Positions 51,460 through 59,019 of a stretch of 64,000 bases of DNA are shown here, one piece after another; within the stretch, counting starts at the first letter, position 1; every line of letters begins with the position of its first letter. The notes beneath the pieces were generated by a model that was given only the letters and a program-made list of their open reading frames with translations, did no database searches and had not been told where the DNA came from. The position numbers and the translations under genes are program-made. Source of the DNA: Variovorax sp. CF313. GTDB taxonomy: Bacteria > Pseudomonadota > Gammaproteobacteria > Burkholderiales > Burkholderiaceae_C. The stretch spans positions 162,740 through 226,739 of the forward strand of contig NZ_AKIW01000033.1 of assembly GCF_000282635.1 (NCBI RefSeq). Reading direction: 5' to 3'.

Positions 51460-54162
51460 ATGTACGTCAGTTTTACTGCGCACGGCCAGGGAAATCCTCG
51501 AGATGCCATCGACTACATCTTGGCGCCGAAAGACGCCAAGGGCGTACAACGGGCGGGAATTCGCATTCTTCGAGGAGATCCTCAGCTCGTCGCAAAGGTG
51601 GCTGGCACGCTCGATTTCAAATGGCGCTACAAATCCGGTTCTCTCGGATTCAGCCCGGAAGAAAAATTAACCGAAGCGGAAACGCAGGACTTGCTGAACG
51701 ACTTCGAGCGAGTGGCCTTTGCCGGGCTCAGTCCCCATCGAAATTGCTGGACTGCCGTCGAGCATCGGCGACCAAACGGTGGTGTCGATATTCACATCGT
51801 CCATGCCATGGTCGATTTGCAAAGCGGCAAATCTGTGAATATTGCGCCTCCTGGTTGGCAAAAAACCTGGGATCCATTCCGCAATTCATGGAATTGGAAG
51901 CTCGGCTTGGGCAGACCGGACGACGAAAGGCGGATGCAGGATGTACAACCTGCCAGGCACGAAGCCTTCATTGCGGCGTCGGAATTACGCGCGTCCCTGG
52001 CTGCTCAGCCTACCGATGCACCGACCACGCGGGCGCGCGTCGGAGCCTGGTTGGAGGCCGGGGTGCGTGCCGGTGCCCTGACCGACCGAGCATCAGTTCT
52101 CGCTGCCCTGACCAAGGCCGCGCAGCACGGCGGCGGCTCCATTACGAGAACCGGTGCCGACTACATCAGTCTCCGGTTGCAGCCTGGCGCCAGGCCGCTG
52201 CGCCTTCGGGGAGCCCTGCTCGATGAACAGTTCGATGCCGCTCAATGGCTCGAAGCTGACCGAGCCCGATCCGTTCGCGTTCCTGGACATGACCTGGTCA
52301 TCGGCTCCAGCGGCAGAGGCGGTGACATCGACCTCGAACGGGCTCGAGCCGAGCGTCGCCGGCTCGTCACACAGCTCGAAGCCGCTGCCGCGCGGAATCG
52401 AAAACGCTATGGCCCAGACACCGAGCTCGATCGCATCTACATCGAGTCCGACGCCGACGGACATGGAGATCGAGCGCGGAGCGAAGGCGCTGGTCCAACT
52501 CGATCGGCAACTCGGCCAACTCGCCGCCAAGGGCCGGACGCTCGGAACGCTGCTCGATCAGGCGACGGCGCGGATGTCGACGGATCTCCAGCTACACGAA
52601 CAGGCGCTGCGCGCGCAGATCGAGTTGAGCCAGGGGCAAACGACGACAGAGCTTCGGAACGCCCGCCAGCGTCTGCGCATGGCGTTGCTTTGGGCCGTCT
52701 TCACGCCGACCGTGGTGACGGCAGTGACGTGCGCCTTGATTGGCGCAGCGACGTGGGCTTGGGCACAGCTGCAGATATCCAACGTGCAGGCCGCGCAAGC
52801 GCAGCTCCAGCAGCCCGAAGCCCGGCAAAGCCAGAGCCCGGCCGCAAGCGCAAGGCGGCGGCCATGAGCGCGCCGTCTGTCGTCGATCAGTTCCTCGCCC
52901 GCGCCGAAGCGCATGTTGCCGCCGCGATCCCCATCTCTTTCAACCACCACCAGGAGCAATCCATGAGCATCCCCGATCCATCTACAGCCACCACCTCGAC
53001 ACCTTCTCCAGCGGTTGCTGCACCCACGCGTCCATCGCTGAAGGACTCGTTGCGGTTCGATGCAGTGCCGAAGAAGACCGCCGTGGCGGCCGCGGCCGCC
53101 GGCGTCGATCTCGATCGCCCCCGGCCGACAGCAGTCAAAAGTGAGGCTGGCGAACTCGCTCCGATCGGATTCGGCCCCGGCTGGCTGAGCCGAATCTTGG
53201 AGGCGTTCAGGTCGCTCCTGATGCGCCTGCTCGGCGGCCTGTGGGGACCGTCCTCTATCCCTTCCGGCACCGTGGTGACGGGCGAGCCAGGAGAGCCGCC
53301 CCAAGACGGCAGGGATGCCCTCATTCAATTGCTCAAGGAAGAGCTCGCTGAGACGCGTGCTGAGCTTGCAAGGCTTCGTGCTGCGGCCAGTGCCGCAGGT
53401 TTGGATCTGGATCACGTCAATCGCGCCGAAGACGCTGTAGCGAAGAGTTTCGACGCGGCGGACCGTGCCCTTGCCCTCGACAGGGCACGCGATGCCGCCC
53501 GCGCAAAGCGCGAGGGTATGGAGCTGCCTGGAGAAGACCATCTGCGGCAACTCCGCAGCAACAGTTTTGCCGTGGCCGCCGTCGTGCCGGAAGACCGGCC
53601 ACGAGCGCTCGAGGTCATGAACGCCGCGCGCGAAGACGCGACCACCTGGTCCCGCAGCGTGGCTGCGGCCGCGCGCCGTGCTCCAGATGACCACCCATTG
53701 AAGCTCCAGGTCCAGGCGATCGCGGAGGCGAGCACGATGGCCGATGCCGCAGCCGATGCTGCGGCTGCACTAGCTGGGCAAGCTGCGGCCGACGTAGAGG
53801 CAGCGGACGAAGAGGCCGCAGCGGGACCTGATCGGGCGCCATCGCCACTCGATAAATTGGATCCGGCGCGGGCCGCGGCGCTACGTGCTCAATGGATCGA
53901 GACCAACAGGCGGACCCGTCGTCTTCACGCCCACGTCGTGAATCTGCGCAGCCCCAGCGAAGAAGAGTTGCAGGCGCTGCCGACCCCCGCAGCGCGGCTC
54001 GCCGCGCTGCGGGCTCACGAGAAGACTTTGCAACTCGTGCAGGCCCAGCGCTACGAAGAGCTGGCCGAGCTCGGCGAGCAACAGCGCGCGCTGGCCCGTC
54101 AGCTCTGGCCGGCCGACGACCTGGACGACGACACCGATCATGACCGTCCGGGTCGATCGTGA
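51460..54162 (+). CDS. mobA: Mobilisation relaxase, ColE1/MOB-HEN-like, with long C-terminal region
   Basis: This 900-residue putative relaxase nicks oriT and leads the strand into the recipient. Tyr19 (AIDYIL) matches the catalytic Tyr position of ColE1 MbeA. The metal motif is EHRRPNGGVDIHIVHAMVDL with His102, Asp110 and His112, followed by the MbeA-like pattern SGKSVNIAPPG..DPFRNSWN. ColE1 uses His-Glu-Asn, so this is a variant. Residues 317-469 are low-complexity Arg/Gly/Ala and share DNA with a MobB-like gene in another frame. The region after residue 469 is helical and Ala-rich, of unknown role. The stop overlaps the next gene (GTGA). Confidence 0.85.
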   Translation: MYVSFTAHGQGNPRDAIDYILAPKDAKGVQRAGIRILRGDPQLVAKVAGTLDFKWRYKSGSLGFSPEEKLTEAETQDLLNDFERVAFAGLSPHRNCWTAVEHRRPNGGVDIHIVHAMVDLQSGKSVNIAPPGWQKTWDPFRNSWNWKLGLGRPDDERRMQDVQPARHEAFIAASELRASLAAQPTDAPTTRARVGAWLEAGVRAGALTDRASVLAALTKAAQHGGGSITRTGADYISLRLQPGARPLRLRGALLDEQFDAAQWLEADRARSVRVPGHDLVIGSSGRGGDIDLERARAERRRLVTQLEAAAARNRKRYGPDTELDRIYIESDADGHGDRARSEGAGPTRSATRPTRRQGPDARNAARSGDGADVDGSPATRTGAARADRVEPGANDDRASERPPASAHGVALGRLHADRGDGSDVRLDWRSDVGLGTAADIQRAGRASAAPAARSPAKPEPGRKRKAAAMSAPSVVDQFLARAEAHVAAAIPISFNHHQEQSMSIPDPSTATTSTPSPAVAAPTRPSLKDSLRFDAVPKKTAVAAAAAGVDLDRPRPTAVKSEAGELAPIGFGPGWLSRILEAFRSLLMRLLGGLWGPSSIPSGTVVTGEPGEPPQDGRDALIQLLKEELAETRAELARLRAAASAAGLDLDHVNRAEDAVAKSFDAADRALALDRARDAARAKREGMELPGEDHLRQLRSNSFAVAAVVPEDRPRALEVMNAAREDATTWSRSVAAAARRAPDDHPLKLQVQAIAEASTMADAAADAAAALAGQAAADVEAADEEAAAGPDRAPSPLDKLDPARAAALRAQWIETNRRTRRLHAHVVNLRSPSEEELQALPTPAARLAALRAHEKTLQLVQAQRYEELAELGEQQRALARQLWPADDLDDDTDHDRPGRS
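52409..52867 (+). CDS. mobB: MobB-like protein encoded inside mobA in another frame
   Basis: This 152-residue product is read +1 relative to mobA... in a different frame and fully inside it. It begins MAQTPSSIASTSSPTPTDME, has a coiled-coil region (LGQLAAKGRTLGTLLDQATA) and one membrane helix at about 91-117 that contains FTPTVVTAVT. IncQ MobB has the same plan: coiled coil, then a C-terminal membrane segment with PTVV, nested in mobA. MobB stabilises the relaxosome and helps docking to the coupling protein. The start could also be Met19 (52463) or further upstream to 52154. The stop overlaps an in-frame mobA ATG at 52864. Confidence 0.72.
   Translation: MAQTPSSIASTSSPTPTDMEIERGAKALVQLDRQLGQLAAKGRTLGTLLDQATARMSTDLQLHEQALRAQIELSQGQTTTELRNARQRLRMALLWAVFTPTVVTAVTCALIGAATWAWAQLQISNVQAAQAQLQQPEARQSQSPAASARRRP
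52864..54162 (+). CDS. Possible separate product: C-terminal part of mobA re-initiated in frame
   Basis: An ATG in the mobA frame at 52864 overlaps the MobB-like stop (ATGA), the same coupling used elsewhere in this window. From it 432 residues follow: MSAPSVVDQFLARAEAHVAA, a short amphipathic or membrane-like stretch (GWLSRILEAFRSLLMRLLGG) and long helical Ala/Asp-rich regions. In IncQ plasmids the C-terminal half of MobA is likewise also made alone (as RepB primase), but no primase motif is seen here. That this start is used is an inference. Confidence 0.4.
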   Translation: MSAPSVVDQFLARAEAHVAAAIPISFNHHQEQSMSIPDPSTATTSTPSPAVAAPTRPSLKDSLRFDAVPKKTAVAAAAAGVDLDRPRPTAVKSEAGELAPIGFGPGWLSRILEAFRSLLMRLLGGLWGPSSIPSGTVVTGEPGEPPQDGRDALIQLLKEELAETRAELARLRAAASAAGLDLDHVNRAEDAVAKSFDAADRALALDRARDAARAKREGMELPGEDHLRQLRSNSFAVAAVVPEDRPRALEVMNAAREDATTWSRSVAAAARRAPDDHPLKLQVQAIAEASTMADAAADAAAALAGQAAADVEAADEEAAAGPDRAPSPLDKLDPARAAALRAQWIETNRRTRRLHAHVVNLRSPSEEELQALPTPAARLAALRAHEKTLQLVQAQRYEELAELGEQQRALARQLWPADDLDDDTDHDRPGRS

Positions 54163-54959
54163 ACCACCGCGTGGCCACGGATCTCGAGAAGGTTGGGGCA
54201 CTGGCACTGCCGGTGCCAGTCTTCCAGGTGCAGCCCGCACCCCCAGCCTTGGCCGGCTGGGTGACCAGGCTGCTCGCACCCGTGGTCGCGGCGTGCCGCT
54301 TCCGCGGCACGTTTCCGGTCGAGCTCAGGCCGACCGGGTGCTGGGGCGGCTGGGCACTCCCCCCGGAATACGCGCCCGACAAGCGCGTCAGTATCAGTAA
54401 TCGCATGCTCCATCGTTCGCCGCGCGCGCTGGTAGCTATTTTTTTGCATGAAGTCACGCACCAACTCGTTGGCGCCGATCACGACCACAACGCGGCGTTC
54501 TTTGCTACGAACTTGATGCTGCTGCTGCGGGTCAGCGAGTCGGTCGACGCCGATGTCGTACCCGCCGGCGGCGCACTGGCCGAGATGGGCCTTTATGACC
54601 TTCAGGCCCCGCCCGTTGAGCTGCAGCGCGAGCCGGATGCGGGCGTTGGCCGAGCCGTTTCGTGGGCCATCCGCGTGGCACATGAGCTCGCGCCGACGCC
54701 GATGGCTGCCGAAGACGCGGCTGTAGAGATCCGCGCCCGCTACACGGCCTGGATCGCCCAGCTTGAAGCAGCCCCGGCCGCAGCTGCTGCTCGTGCTCAG
54801 ACCGTCGCTGACGCCGCCGCTTCTGCCAAGGCGACTCGCGATGAACTGCAGCGAACGATCGGCTTGCTGCGCTCTGTTTCGATTTGGCTGGGTGTCGCTG
54901 GCACGGCTGTTCTGGCCGAAGCGTTCATGCTGCTGAAGCTCGCGTTTGGCGGAGCTTGA
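54159..54959 (+). CDS. Putative zinc metallopeptidase with C-terminal membrane anchor
   Basis: This 266-residue protein starts at a GTG overlapping the mobA stop. The motif LHEVTHQL (His97, Glu98, His101) followed by VGADHDHNAAFF (His108 and His110) gives a HExxH-x-His pattern similar in spacing to SprT-like proteases. The C-terminus has a coiled-coil stretch and one membrane helix (IWLGVAGTAVLAEAFMLL). It is therefore probably a membrane-tethered cytoplasmic protease. Coupling to the relaxase suggests a role in processing DNA-protein complexes or in transfer; this is speculation. No named family is certain. Confidence 0.62.
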   Translation: MNHRVATDLEKVGALALPVPVFQVQPAPPALAGWVTRLLAPVVAACRFRGTFPVELRPTGCWGGWALPPEYAPDKRVSISNRMLHRSPRALVAIFLHEVTHQLVGADHDHNAAFFATNLMLLLRVSESVDADVVPAGGALAEMGLYDLQAPPVELQREPDAGVGRAVSWAIRVAHELAPTPMAAEDAAVEIRARYTAWIAQLEAAPAAAAARAQTVADAAASAKATRDELQRTIGLLRSVSIWLGVAGTAVLAEAFMLLKLAFGGA

Positions 54960-55779
54960 TCGTGACGCAAGCCGTCAAGTTCGCCGAGCATTCGGACGGA
55001 CTCGGCCGAACCTTCGGCCAAGCTTCGTGCAAGTCCTCACTTGGCCGAACCTTGTACGAAGGTTCGGTCATCTTTTTTCTCTGCAGTGTTGCCGCGCGCT
55101 CGGCGCGCGGCTTTCGCGGCAGTGTTGTACGAAGGTTGGCAGAAGCTTCGTACAAGTCGCGACTTGGCCTAGGGTTCGGACAAGTTTCGGCCAACGATGG
55201 ACGAAGGTTGGAAGAAGGCTCGGCTGTTGCTGATGTTTCCTCTTGGCGTCTCGCCCTTCGGGCGAACGCGCTCTCAGGGCTACGCCCCCAAGCCGCTCCG
55301 CGTCTTGGCCTTCGGTTCCGATCGCTGACGCACGCTGCCTGCGGCAGCAGCTCGCTGTGCTCGACGGCCTCCGGCCGGCCTGTGCCGCTGCGCGGCAGGA
55401 GGCGCTCGCCGCGCGGCGTCCCGTCTGGGAAATGTTCTCCGCGGCCTTCACCGTCTACGTCGCGCCTTCGCTATTCCTTCGTCAGTGTGGCCGGCGCCAC
55501 GCGCTGCGCGCGCTCGATTGCCACCCGCAAGGGTTCGCTTCGCTCCCGTCCTCTCCCGTTCGCACTCGCTGCGCTCGCTTGCGCATGCGGCCTCCGGGCG
55601 GGCCCTTGCGTGCATCAATCGCGCCGGCCCCACGGACTCCGGGCGAAGGCGAGAGGTAGACGGTGATTGAGACCGCCTGGATCGTTTTCCCAGCCGGGAC
55701 CGGATTCCCAAGGGGCTCAGCTCAAGGTTCCGGTGTTTTTTGAAGACCAACGCCGCATTGCGGCAAGAAAGGAAACCAG
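54960..55779. other. 820-base non-coding region: repeat array plus palindrome-rich GC block
   Basis: The first part (to about 55230) is an array of related repeats listed separately. The second part (55240-55660) is GC-rich and full of short palindromes, such as CGGCCTCCGGCCG-type and CGCTTCGCTCC-type elements. The last about 100 bases lead to the ParB-like operon, with an AAAGGAAA ribosome-binding site. Open frames here (for example 54962 onward) contain peptide repeats that only mirror the DNA repeats, and I do not call them genes. Confidence 0.6.
55019..55211. repeat. Iteron-like repeat array (candidate centromere or origin)
   Basis: Two 28-base copies (55019-55046 and 55142-55169; 23 of 28 identical) share AAGCTTCGT, CAAGTC and ACTTGGCC. 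A perfect 9-bp inverted repeat CCGAACCTT-GTACG-AAGGTTCGG lies at 55045-55067. TGTACGAAGGTT occurs at 55053 and 55126, and ACGAAGGTT again at 55201. The array lies 0.6 kb before the ParB-like operon. Confidence 0.62.
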
Positions 55780-56091
55780 ATGACAGAGCAAACAGTTTCA
55801 GTGGATCAAACGCAGGGCGCACTCCGCGCGTTCGCAGGCGACCGGGCTCCAGAGGGCGCTGAGTTTCGTCACCTGCTCGGCAAGGCGCGGGACGCAGCTC
55901 GCCGCGGCCGCGATGCCTGGGACGTTCAGTCGACCGGAGAGAAGGTGGCCGTGGCTTTGGTGTTGAACAAGCCGGCTTGGCTCAAGGCGATGGACTACTC
56001 GATGGTGGAGGCCATCGAGCGCACCGGCTCGGCCTGGCTTGCGCTCATGCCTGCCGTGGTCCGCGCGTTGAGGGACGCGGGCGAGATCTGA
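55780..56091 (+). CDS. Hypothetical protein, first gene of the ParB-like operon
   Basis: This 103-residue protein begins MTEQTVSVDQTQGALRAFAG and is mostly helical. It ends with a conserved-looking block (NKPAWLKAMDYSMVEAIERT). No known motif is recognised. An AAAGGAAA site lies 6 bases upstream. It is followed at 26 bases by the next small gene in the same direction. Confidence 0.65.
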   Translation: MTEQTVSVDQTQGALRAFAGDRAPEGAEFRHLLGKARDAARRGRDAWDVQSTGEKVAVALVLNKPAWLKAMDYSMVEAIERTGSAWLALMPAVVRALRDAGEI

Positions 56092-56116
56092 ACGCAACGA
56101 CGACGAGGAGTGAGCA

Positions 56117-56383
56117 ATGAGTCAACAGCAAACCCAACAAGAAATCGACACCGCCAACGAGGCCGCCGGTATGGCGCTGGTTGAGCAGAAATGGGATGAG
56201 ATCCGCAGGGAGCACCCAGCTTGGTATGCCCGCTACGACGACCTGATGCCAGACACGACTGCGAACCGCTCCGAGATGGCCGAGCTCTGGGCCACGGCGC
56301 CGACACCGTGGGCGGCCGCACTGATCTACGGGAAGTTCGGGCTTCGCCTCGAAATCTCGGTCCACGCCGGTATGCCGTTTTGA
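56117..56383 (+). CDS. Hypothetical protein of the ParB-like operon
   Basis: This 88-residue acidic protein begins MSQQQTQQEIDTANEAAGMA, with aromatic residues in the middle (EHPAWYARYDDLMPD). There is a clear GAGGAG site 7 bases before the ATG. It lies between the first operon gene and the ParB-like gene. No function can be assigned. Confidence 0.65.
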   Translation: MSQQQTQQEIDTANEAAGMALVEQKWDEIRREHPAWYARYDDLMPDTTANRSEMAELWATAPTPWAAALIYGKFGLRLEISVHAGMPF

Positions 56384-56407
56384 TCTCAACCAACAGGGAC
56401 CAACACC

Positions 56408-57064
56408 ATGACAAGCACTTTCACAGCGCAACGGCTCGACCCAGCCGACGTTACTGCGTCGCGCTTTGCCACGCGTCACCCACGGGCGTACGAGACGGCC
56501 GGGTTTCAGAGCCTGAAGGCGGACATCGCCCATGCCGGCGGCAATGATCAGGCCATTAAGGTGCGGGCGCTGCTCAACCTCGAGAAAGAGGGCGTTCGCT
56601 ACGAGATCGTGTTCGGCCATCGGCGCCATCGCGCGTGCCTGGAACTGGGTCTGCCAGTGAACGCGGTGGTCGAGCCATTCATGACCGACGCCCAACTGCA
56701 CGCCGAAATGGAGCGGGAAAACCGCTATCGCGAAGACCTCTCTCCATGGGAGTTGGGGAGGCGCTATCTGACTGCGCTGGATGCAGGCCTGTATCCCTCA
56801 ATGCGTCAAATGGCGGCGCAACTAGGCATCGACTGTTCCGCAGTCTCGAAGGCGATGGGCCTGGCAAAGCTGCCGTTGGAGGTAGTCGATGCATTTTCCT
56901 CGCCGGTCGATCTGCAGCTTCGATGGTCGACCGCCCTTGCCGACGCCATGGCTCTGGATCCTGCCGGCGTGATCGAGCGCGCTCGCACCATTCGTGCAAT
57001 GCACAAGCGGCCGGCTGCATCGGCTGTGTTCTCCATGCTCGTCTCGAAAAGGAAGATGCCATGA
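56408..57064 (+). CDS. ParB/Spo0J-like DNA-binding partition protein
   Basis: This 218-residue protein has the ParB N-terminal pattern. Box I is degenerate (GGNDQAIKVR instead of GQxQPI), box II is GHRRHRACLELG, and box III is ENRYREDLSPWELGRRYL. A helix-turn-helix follows (QMAAQLGIDCSAVSKAMGLA). It is shorter than chromosomal ParB and lacks an obvious dimerisation domain. It may bind the repeat array upstream. No ParA ATPase is encoded nearby. The stop overlaps the next gene (ATGA). Confidence 0.82.
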   Translation: MTSTFTAQRLDPADVTASRFATRHPRAYETAGFQSLKADIAHAGGNDQAIKVRALLNLEKEGVRYEIVFGHRRHRACLELGLPVNAVVEPFMTDAQLHAEMERENRYREDLSPWELGRRYLTALDAGLYPSMRQMAAQLGIDCSAVSKAMGLAKLPLEVVDAFSSPVDLQLRWSTALADAMALDPAGVIERARTIRAMHKRPAASAVFSMLVSKRKMP

Positions 57065-57381
57065 ACGTCAAACCACTCAACGCGGAGGCTGCAGCCCGTC
57101 TCAGACGCGAGCTGGCGGCGATCGATCTGCAGCTCGAGGTCGAGCTCGCCGCAATTCGCCTGGCCAGCATCGAGTCGCGCCTGGAGCAGTTCGATGCGAT
57201 GCAGCGCCAGCGCCGGCGGGCCGCCCAGTCGGCAGGACAAACAGCCGCAGCCGAGCACGACCGCGCGATGCGCCAAGCGCGTCTGGCGCAAGGCCTCGGC
57301 ATAGCTCTGTTCGGCGGTGCAGCGGCTTTGTTTGCTGCTGCGCCTCGGCAGCACTCGATGGGATTGCGAGATCTCGACTGA
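57061..57381 (+). CDS. Small hypothetical protein coupled to the ParB-like gene
   Basis: This 106-residue protein has a helical charged N-terminal half (AARLRRELAAIDLQLEVEL) and a hydrophobic C-terminal segment (GLGIALFGGAAALFAAAP) that could be a membrane anchor. The start overlaps the ParB-like stop. It could tether the partition complex to the membrane or replace ParA in some way; that is conjecture. Confidence 0.6.
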   Translation: MNVKPLNAEAAARLRRELAAIDLQLEVELAAIRLASIESRLEQFDAMQRQRRRAAQSAGQTAAAEHDRAMRQARLAQGLGIALFGGAAALFAAAPRQHSMGLRDLD

Positions 57382-57507
57382 ACTCGCGCCCCAACACCTT
57401 TCAACAACAGATCTTCAGTTCCCGATTTTTTCTTTTCGGCTGGCACTCTTCGCATGGCGTCTATCGGGATTGAGGATGCGAGGTTCGCAGGGACCATGGC
57501 CGCAATC

Positions 57508-59019
57508 TCAATTTGCATTGGTGTTTTTCAAGTGCATCGTGCCAAGCCGCCCCGCCGCCGCAACAACGCGCAGGCTCGCCGAGCGCCACTCCGACAGGCA
57601 CCGGATACGCTCTTCCTGCGCATCAGCCAAGGCTTTTTGCGTGCTGAGTATTTCCAGCACATCCGCCGCACCTTTCTCGTATTTGTGTTGCGAACTCGCC
57701 AGCGAAGACTGTGCAGCCTTCAGCAAGGCATCCGAGGCATCGAGGTTCTTGAGCGCGGCAGCAGCGTCCGAGTACGCCTGTACGACCTCCATGGCCACCC
57801 GATGCTCCACGTCATGCAACTCCGCATCGCGCTGTTCAACCAGCGCATCCGCGCCTCGAATCTTGTAGGTGCGCGCGAAGCCCTCGAAGATCGGCAGATT
57901 CAGCGTCACCCCCACCAATCGTTCCCGCGTCTGCGTCGTGCTCAGCCCCTGGCCAGGGCGCCCGTTCTGATAGAACGACGCCGAGAGATCGAACGACGGC
58001 AGGCCCTCGGAACGAGTGGCTTCGGCACGGGCTCGGGCCGCAGTGACCTGCGCGCGTGCGGCCTCAATGGCAGGGTGGCCTTTCTCTGCCTGCGCCAGCC
58101 AATCCGCGAGGGACTGGGCCAGTTCGCCGGCTTTCGGCGGCCCGAGAGGGGCCAACGCGAACGCCTTCCCGAACGGAGCACCGATGGCGTAGACCATGAC
58201 GGCCTTGGCTTTGCCCAGGTCGCCGGCCGCCCGGCTCGCCTCCAGGGTCGCGCGGGCCACGGTAGTCTGCGCCTGCAGGGTCTCTCCGGCCGAGCCGGCG
58301 CCACGCGCCTCCTTACGGCGGGCGGTCTGCAGAGTGCTCGATGCAATCGAGGCCGCCTCCTGCTTGGCGACCAGGGCCGCCTGCGTCGTCTGCACGTCAA
58401 AGTACGCCTGGATCACCGCTGTCAGGGTCTTCTGCAACGTGGCGTCATGGGAGGCCAGCGCCGCCGCCAGCAGGCTCTTCGCCGCGCTCAGATTGGCCTC
58501 GCGCCCTCCAAAGTCCAGCAGGCGCCACGTGAGCGCCGCATAGACGGTGTTGCCCGTCGTGTGCGCGGCGGCGGTGGTGCTGCCAGGAAACCAGGTCGTG
58601 TCGTTCAGTCGACTCAGGGAGCCGGTCAGCGTCGGAAGGTAGGCCGCCTTCGCTTCGCCGACCGCCCCCGCTTGCACCTTGATCGCCGCCCAGGCCGCGC
58701 GCACCTGCGGATTGCTGCACAGCGCCAGTTCCACGGCCGCCTCGAGAGACAGCTCGGCGGCAGCCTCCCCTGTACCTGCCCCCCCGCAGGAGACAGAAGC
58801 CTCGTCGCCAGGAAGCACAACGCCGTCCCGCACCGCAGCAGGTGTCGTCTGAAGCGGATCGCGCAGGGCCTCCGCGCGCAGGATGTCGTCCAGGTCGAAC
58901 GCACAGGCCGCGCCCGCATGGGCCAGGCACGCTGCCGCTGCAAACATCGCCGCCATCATCCGAGGTGGCCCTTGGAGTCGCAGCCCTCGCAACCGCTTAT
59001 CGCTCACGCAGGCTTTCAT
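57508..59019 (-). CDS. TolC-like outer membrane factor of type I secretion
   Basis: This 503-residue outer membrane efflux protein has a signal peptide ending near AAACLAHAGAACA. Two OEP repeats follow, typical of TolC-type trimers (LSLEAAVELALCSNPQVRAA, then GVTLNLPIFEGFARTYKIRG). The C-terminal YEKGAADVLEILSTQKAL motif is characteristic. ATG 59019 has an AGGAAG site and overlaps the adaptor gene by 23 bases. It works with the upstream adaptor and ABC transporter to form the secretion conduit. Confidence 0.9.
   Translation of the reverse strand: MKACVSDKRLRGLRLQGPPRMMAAMFAAAACLAHAGAACAFDLDDILRAEALRDPLQTTPAAVRDGVVLPGDEASVSCGGAGTGEAAAELSLEAAVELALCSNPQVRAAWAAIKVQAGAVGEAKAAYLPTLTGSLSRLNDTTWFPGSTTAAAHTTGNTVYAALTWRLLDFGGREANLSAAKSLLAAALASHDATLQKTLTAVIQAYFDVQTTQAALVAKQEAASIASSTLQTARRKEARGAGSAGETLQAQTTVARATLEASRAAGDLGKAKAVMVYAIGAPFGKAFALAPLGPPKAGELAQSLADWLAQAEKGHPAIEAARAQVTAARARAEATRSEGLPSFDLSASFYQNGRPGQGLSTTQTRERLVGVTLNLPIFEGFARTYKIRGADALVEQRDAELHDVEHRVAMEVVQAYSDAAAALKNLDASDALLKAAQSSLASSQHKYEKGAADVLEILSTQKALADAQEERIRCLSEWRSASLRVVAAAGRLGTMHLKNTNAN

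Noticed and set aside
51456..52226. Alternative frame starting 4 bases before the relaxase start
   Set aside because: Arg/Cys/Ser-rich shadow; the overlapping frame has clear relaxase motifs.
54962..55666. Open frames through the repeat region after the metallopeptidase gene
   Set aside because: Peptide repeats follow the DNA repeats on both strands, and there is no conserved pattern or sustained coding signal.
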